DNA from: JBHIEE01 sp046760445
Lineage (GTDB): Bacteria > Acidobacteriota > Aminicenantia > JdFR-78
Assembly (NCBI GenBank): GCA_046760445.1
Contig: JBHIEE010000104.1
Span: 1 to 9,950, forward strand
Reading direction: 5' to 3'
DNA length: 9,950 bases
Shown here in pieces: positions 6,062-9,950 of the stretch (the first letter of the stretch is position 1; each line of letters starts with the position of its first letter). The translations under genes were made by a program, and so were the position numbers. The notes beneath the pieces were generated by a model, which was not told the DNA's origin, searched no databases, and was given only the letters and a program-made list of their open reading frames with translations.

Positions 6062-6475
6062 TTGTTTAAAATAAAATTTGATACTTATCTTCCAATTTAT
6101 TATCAGATAAAAGAGGAAATAAAATATTTAATTGCCTGTGGAATTTTAAAACCAAATCAGGCTTTACCTTCTATCAGACAGTTAGCCACTGAATTAATTG
6201 TTAATCCCAATACCGTTGCCCGAGCATATCGAGAATTGGAAGAAGAAGGAATAATTTATTCACTAAAAGGAAAAGGATGCTATGTTGCCAATAAGCCTGA
6301 TTGGTTTAAGAAAGAGAAAAGTAAAATACTGGATAATATGCTTGACGAAGTGATAATTGAAGCTCAAAAACTGGAATTTGATTTAGAAAAATTAAAACAG
6401 CTTTTTAATGAAAGGATTAATCTTTTTAAATCAAGAATTAACAGGAGCAAAGATGAATCACATTCTAAAGATTAA
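6062..6475 (+). CDS. GntR-family transcriptional regulator, YtrA subfamily
   Basis: DNA-binding repressor, probably of its own operon. It has 137 residues, about the length of YtrA-type GntR proteins, which carry only a short helical dimerisation tail instead of a large effector domain. Residues 10-76 are the winged helix: PIYYQIKEEI, then LPSIRQLATELIVNPNTVAR with the recognition helix around 50-60, then YRELEEEG and the wing GKGCYVA (70-76). Residues 85-125 are a charged helical region suited to dimerisation. The TTG start at 6062 is supported by AAGGA. The gene overlaps the downstream ATPase gene by 23 bp, and the upstream palindrome overlaps its promoter. By analogy with YtrA operons the system may respond to envelope stress or wall-active antibiotics; that part is inference, and the inducer is unknown. 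Confidence 0.9.
   Translation: MFKIKFDTYLPIYYQIKEEIKYLIACGILKPNQALPSIRQLATELIVNPNTVARAYRELEEEGIIYSLKGKGCYVANKPDWFKKEKSKILDNMLDEVIIEAQKLEFDLEKLKQLFNERINLFKSRINRSKDESHSKD
6443..6447 (+). promoter_or_regulatory. Ribosome binding site deciding the ATPase start
   Basis: AGGAG lies 5 nt before ATG at 6453, inside the end of the gntR-like gene. It favours 6453 over the in-frame ATG at 6408, which would add 15 residues with no family match. Confidence 0.8.
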
Positions 6476-7340
6476 TCAACTATTTAAAAGTTTCGGTCGG
6501 AAAAAGGTTCTGGGAAATTTCAACCTGAATTTAGAAGAAGGAAAAGTATACGGACTTTTGGGCAATAATGGTCAGGGGAAGACCACTTTAATCAGAATAA
6601 TTATGGGTATTATTCCAGCTGACCGAGGAGAAATTTTTTATAAGGGTAAGAGGTTTGATTACCATAATTTCGATTATAAAAGAGAGATCGGCTATATTCC
6701 AGAAGCCCCGTTTCTCTACAGTGGAATGAGAGTAAAAGAAGCGCTGGATTTTAATGCTCAGTTTTATCCTGCTTGGGACAGAATCAAAGCAAAAGCTTAC
6801 CTTAAAAGATTTTCTCTTCCGGAGAATGTTCGCATCAGATATCTGTCAAAAGGAATGAAGTTAAAATTAGAACTCCTTGTTGCTCTGGCAGCAAATCCAA
6901 AATTGCTCATTTTAGATGACCCAACTTCCGGTCTCGATGTCCAGACTCGTCATGATTTTTTAAAGGATATAATTGGTGAACTCTATGAAAGAGGAACGAC
7001 CATTCTGTTCTCCACTCATTTAGTTCATGAACTTGAAAGAATTGTCGAGCATTTATGCATACTTCATAATGGTAAACTTATTCTGGATGAAGATTATCAG
7101 AAAGTGAAGACTTCTATCCGCAAAGTAAATTTAACTTTTGATGGTAAATTACCTCAAATAAAAATAAATGGAATTCTTGATCAGAAAGTTGACCTGAATA
7201 AAATAGAATTAGTTATCTATCCCTGGACAGAAAAGAAAAAAACTCAGATAAATAAGCTTTCTCCCCGACATATGGATATTACTGAATTATCTTTGGAGGA
7301 AATATTTGTCAGTTTTTTGCCCAAGGGAGAAGAGAAATGA
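6453..7340 (+). CDS. ABC transporter ATP-binding protein, YtrB/BcrA-like
   Basis: Cytoplasmic ATPase that should power the permease encoded next. It has 295 residues from ATG 6453. Walker A is GNNGQGKTT (37-45). The Q-loop position has Glu84 (GYIPEAP) where Gln is usual. The signature is LSKGMK (131-136), the form common in BcrA/YtrB-like exporters in place of LSGGQ. Walker B is LLILD (151-155), followed by Asp156 at the position of the catalytic Glu. The D-loop is SGLD (159-162) and the switch His is His189 in FSTHL. The FYPAWD segment (104-109) before the helical subdomain is also seen in YtrB-like ATPases. Residues 225-295 are a C-terminal extension ending in a helical EEIFVSFL motif typical of this class. 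The gene overlaps the regulator gene by 23 bp and the permease gene by ATGA, so the three are one operon. Confidence 0.93.
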   Translation: MNHILKINQLFKSFGRKKVLGNFNLNLEEGKVYGLLGNNGQGKTTLIRIIMGIIPADRGEIFYKGKRFDYHNFDYKREIGYIPEAPFLYSGMRVKEALDFNAQFYPAWDRIKAKAYLKRFSLPENVRIRYLSKGMKLKLELLVALAANPKLLILDDPTSGLDVQTRHDFLKDIIGELYERGTTILFSTHLVHELERIVEHLCILHNGKLILDEDYQKVKTSIRKVNLTFDGKLPQIKINGILDQKVDLNKIELVIYPWTEKKKTQINKLSPRHMDITELSLEEIFVSFLPKGEEK

Positions 7341-9226
7341 TTAAAAAATTATTTTGGAAAGAATGGAAGGAAAATTTCAATCTCTTTATCCTTGTTTTAT
7401 TTAGTTTGATTGTTTTTATCATCATCGGGCTTAAATATTTTTTATCAGCTGATTATACCGAGGCATATAGAATTTTAGCCGAGATAGTTTGGTTTTTCTT
7501 TGTGCCGTTAATTGCTTTAATTATTGGCTCAGGCGGATTTTATGCAGAATTCAGTGACAATGCCTGGACCTATCTTTTTTCACGACCAATAAGTCGCTGG
7601 AAAATTTGGGTGATTAAATATTTTTCCAATTTAACCGTTCTAATTTTCATTTATCTCGTTTTTCTCTTCCTGACCTTATTTTTCCCTGGATTCAGAGAAA
7701 CAATAAATGATTTTTTTATTTTCAAATGGCGAGGAATGAGTACTGCTTTTATCTGGCTGTTTTTGATTTCCCTTTACCTTTATACTATTTCTTTTTCGCT
7801 CTCTATTCTCTATGAGAGGCAGATTATTATTCTTTTATTTTCCATTCTGGTAGTGCTTGGTCTGGCTTATCTTTATTATAAAATTGTTCGAATTGGGAGC
7901 GGAATAATTTTTCCTCCATATGTTTTCTATCTAAAAGGAATCCTGTTTCTAACTGGAGCGAGTTTTCTTGTTGCTTCTCTGTGGACTTTTGTCCAGGCTG
8001 ATTTTTCTCAACTTCTCAAAAAAATATTTATTTTTTTTAAATATGTATCAATATTTTTAATTCTTAGTTTAATCATCAGTTCTGCCTGGACAATAATTTA
8101 TTATGGAAAGAGAGGAGATTTTCTTTCCATAGCTAAATTTGATGAGAGTGATGTTTATTTTGTTAGTGGAAAGGGTCTTTTTCGCTGGAATCTTAAGGAG
8201 AATAAATTAACTGCTCTTGTCAGAGAATATATTCGCTCTGGGTTCTCGTTAGGGAAAAAATATCTTGTTTATGTTAAACAGAAAGAGAGGATAAGAAAAT
8301 ATTATTCAGAACTCTGGACATTAAATAAAAACATAGGAATAAAAAAATGCCTTATTAAACAGGATAATAAAAGAAATGCTTTCCTCTTCAGATTTATTTT
8401 TTCCCCGGTTATCTCTCCAGATGAAGAAAAGATAGCTTTTGCTACTCGAAATTATAAGTTGTTAGAGGAACCTCGCTCGGTTATTTCTTTTTGTCAACTG
8501 TGGACTATTAGCTTGGATGGAACTGGCTTGAAGAGGATATCTCTTGACCAGCCTATTTCAGAAATGAGAATTATTGGCTGGACCAAAGTGGATCGAAATA
8601 TAGTTATTAGCTATCAGTCAGACTCAGGTTCTCTTTCCTCAAGGAAACTAATTAAAATAAATCCAGAAGATGAAAGTTATCTTATCGTTTCTGAGGATTT
8701 GGTCAGAATTTATCTCCCTAAAATATCACCTGTTGAGGATTTAATTTGTTTTTCCTATTTTGATCAGTTTCAAGGCAAAGAAGTGCTTGTCATATTTAAT
8801 TTGATAACTTTTGAGATGAGAAGAATAGATGCAGCTGATTCATTCCACAGTCTTCGCTGGAGTAAAGATGGGGAAAAGATAATATTTCTTAAAAAGGTGG
8901 AGGGGAAAAAGGAATTTGCCATTTATTCTCTTGCAGATAATGAGGTAAGAGTGGTTGATACTCTCGCTCCTCGAATCAGTACAGAAGAGATTGATTGGCT
9001 TGGGGACAATGGAAAGCTTATTGCTGTTCAGTTTAAAGATTCTATCTCGAGACTTAAGATTTTAAGTGATGATTTCAAGGAAATAAAAGAATACAATTTC
9101 CCTAAGGATTATTCTTCATCCATCTATCTCTATGGATTTCAAAAAGAAATAATTTTCCAGAATTTCAGGCAGAAAGAAATGTGGGAATTTGATTTAGAGA
9201 ACCAAAAATGGACAAAAATTTATTAA
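7337..9226 (+). CDS. ABC-2 type permease fused to a C-terminal beta-propeller-like domain
   Basis: Membrane partner of the ATPase. It has 629 residues, much longer than a typical single ABC-2 permease of this type (roughly 250-400). I place hydrophobic spans near 14-35, 46-68, 97-117, 137-158, 162-184, 199-220 and 232-256. The loop FSRPISRWKIWVIKYF (81-96) is characteristic of ABC-2 permeases. Residues 262-629 are soluble and rich in short beta-strand repeats of PD40/TolB type: ISPDEEKIAFAT (359-370), LWTISLDGTGLKRIS (388-402), LRWSKDGEKIIFL (506-518), IDWLGDNGKLIAV (552-564) and the final MWEFDLENQKW. With the N-terminus inside, the seventh span would place this domain outside the membrane. 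Start ATG 7337 overlaps the ATPase stop and has AAGGGAG 7 nt upstream. The gene ends TAATAA. Transport substrate and propeller ligand are unknown. Confidence 0.85.
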   Translation: MIKKLFWKEWKENFNLFILVLFSLIVFIIIGLKYFLSADYTEAYRILAEIVWFFFVPLIALIIGSGGFYAEFSDNAWTYLFSRPISRWKIWVIKYFSNLTVLIFIYLVFLFLTLFFPGFRETINDFFIFKWRGMSTAFIWLFLISLYLYTISFSLSILYERQIIILLFSILVVLGLAYLYYKIVRIGSGIIFPPYVFYLKGILFLTGASFLVASLWTFVQADFSQLLKKIFIFFKYVSIFLILSLIISSAWTIIYYGKRGDFLSIAKFDESDVYFVSGKGLFRWNLKENKLTALVREYIRSGFSLGKKYLVYVKQKERIRKYYSELWTLNKNIGIKKCLIKQDNKRNAFLFRFIFSPVISPDEEKIAFATRNYKLLEEPRSVISFCQLWTISLDGTGLKRISLDQPISEMRIIGWTKVDRNIVISYQSDSGSLSSRKLIKINPEDESYLIVSEDLVRIYLPKISPVEDLICFSYFDQFQGKEVLVIFNLITFEMRRIDAADSFHSLRWSKDGEKIIFLKKVEGKKEFAIYSLADNEVRVVDTLAPRISTEEIDWLGDNGKLIAVQFKDSISRLKILSDDFKEIKEYNFPKDYSSSIYLYGFQKEIIFQNFRQKEMWEFDLENQKWTKIY

Positions 9227-9314
9227 TAAGAACAAACCAGCGATATTAATTTTGTATAGATAGTTTTACTCCCACTCTCTCAATTCAGCCAAAAAGAATT
9301 TATTTTTCCCTTCA
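9227..9314. other. Convergent intergenic gap without a recognisable terminator
   Basis: This 88-bp AT-rich gap separates two genes that converge. I looked for a G+C-rich stem followed by a T-run on either strand and found none, so transcription may end by another route or read through. Confidence 0.6.
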
Positions 9315-9950
9315 TTATAGGTTTAGGTCATTAATAAAACTAAGAAAATCCTCTGCCACAAGATTAAAATCAGGTAAATTTCCTAATTGATGACCAAGTT
9401 GAGCTTTCCAATATTTACTAAATCTATCTAAATATTTAGAGTTAATCTTTTTAATAGCTGTGTCATCAATTTTTTTGAAAAGACACTTTTTCTTAAAAAT
9501 TTCAGATACCTTGACCAAGTCTAACTTCCCATTTTTATATAAATACCATACATCATAAATATCTCGATTACGAGGATAACCGTAAATATAAGAAATAGCC
9601 CTCAGTTTTTCAGCAGCAATCTCCTCTAATTGATAAATTTTTATCTTAGGATGACCAAAATCTTCTTTGTCAGAATAGGTATGATAAATCTCTCTAAAAT
9701 TTGGTTCTAATTCCACATTTTCATAAAAGGTAAAATCAATATCAATTTTACTTATACCAGTTAGACCTCTGAAATGTACTACTGCTTTATAGGCTTCTTG
9801 ACCATATTCTTCTCTTTCTAATTCTATTTTAAAAAATTCCAGGGAACTTCCAAATGTTTTGTTTGCCTTTTGGCATATTTTGTCAATAATTTCAGAAAGA
9901 ATATTTTTTTCATTTAATTTTCTATTAATTAAAGTAAAATCCAAATCCTC
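9315..9950 (-). CDS. AbiEii/AbiGii-type nucleotidyltransferase (toxin family), N-terminus cut by right edge
   Basis: The 211 visible residues match the C-terminal part of the AbiEii/AbiGii family (formerly DUF1814), nucleotidyltransferases that act as toxins in type IV-like toxin-antitoxin and phage abortive-infection systems. The first visible residues, EDLDFTL, are the end of the family motif RFSxDLDF that holds two metal-binding Asp. SKIDIDFTF near 67-75 supplies the next acidic strand. LEEIAAEKLRAIS (108-120) and RNRDIYDVWYL (127-137) are the strongest family hallmarks. The TTG at 9944 is the Leu codon of EDLDF and not a start. Roughly 40-70 N-terminal residues, including the GGTxL nucleotide loop, should lie beyond the window. 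A partner antitoxin, usually encoded just upstream, would also lie there. Function in defence is inferred from family membership; stand-alone members also exist. Confidence 0.85.
   Translation of the reverse strand, partial: EDLDFTLINRKLNEKNILSEIIDKICQKANKTFGSSLEFFKIELEREEYGQEAYKAVVHFRGLTGISKIDIDFTFYENVELEPNFREIYHTYSDKEDFGHPKIKIYQLEEIAAEKLRAISYIYGYPRNRDIYDVWYLYKNGKLDLVKVSEIFKKKCLFKKIDDTAIKKINSKYLDRFSKYWKAQLGHQLGNLPDFNLVAEDFLSFINDLNL

Noticed and set aside
6408..6452. Upstream ATG extending the ATPase by 15 residues
   Set aside because: The extension has no Shine-Dalgarno site and does not match the family. ATG 6453 has AGGAG 5 nt upstream and begins at the normal N-terminus.
9942..9944. TTG as the start of the nucleotidyltransferase gene
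   Set aside because: The codon is the Leu of the conserved DLDF motif and the frame continues to the window edge, so the gene is truncated there rather than starting here.

Overview
The window is AT-rich bacterial DNA, roughly one third G+C by eye. It has tight gene packing, Shine-Dalgarno (SD)-type ribosome sites, sigma-70-like promoters, and TTG starts at two genes. The gene set (alanine racemase, PurA, ThiE, a two-subunit FAD/Fe-S 2-hydroxyacid dehydrogenase, a YtrA-type GntR regulator with an ABC exporter, an AbiEii-type nucleotidyltransferase) fits a free-living bacterium, plausibly an anaerobe or facultative anaerobe. I cannot name the species. An uncultured AT-rich lineage such as Atribacterota is only a weak guess.

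Left part (1-5944, all minus strand, so transcribed right to left): glcD-like FAD subunit, glcF-like Fe-S subunit, thiE, purA, and alr, which is cut by the left edge. GlcD and GlcF form one enzyme. ThiE makes thiamine phosphate, PurA commits IMP to AMP, and Alr supplies D-alanine for the wall. These are metabolic neighbours rather than one pathway. A good promoter sits in the thiE-purA gap and would drive purA-alr. The glcF-thiE junction is the most curious spot. A 10-bp direct repeat flanks 81 bp of unusual sequence containing an imperfect inverted repeat, and removing one 91-bp unit exactly restores an ATGA overlap between glcF and thiE. The insert also creates a 29-codon ORF coupled at both ends.

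Middle part (5945-9226): a divergent, self-contained cassette on the plus strand. A TTG-started YtrA-type GntR regulator comes first, behind a promoter whose -10 box lies inside a perfect 24-bp palindrome, the likely autoregulatory operator. A BcrA/YtrB-like ABC ATPase overlaps the regulator gene by 23 bp, and a 629-residue membrane protein overlaps the ATPase by ATGA. The membrane protein is an ABC-2 permease with seven predicted membrane spans, fused to a long beta-propeller-like domain (TolB/PD40-type repeats) that should face outward. This fusion is the best candidate for an undescribed variant, a transporter with a built-in external sensing or binding module under its own ligand-responsive repressor. 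The ATPase has Asp where the catalytic Glu is usual.

Right part (9227-9950): an 88-bp convergent gap, then the C-terminal 211 residues of an AbiEii/AbiGii-type nucleotidyltransferase toxin on the minus strand. Its N-terminus and any partner antitoxin lie beyond the right edge. No tRNA, rRNA, CRISPR array or complete insertion sequence was seen, and no stretch over 300 bp lacks a gene.
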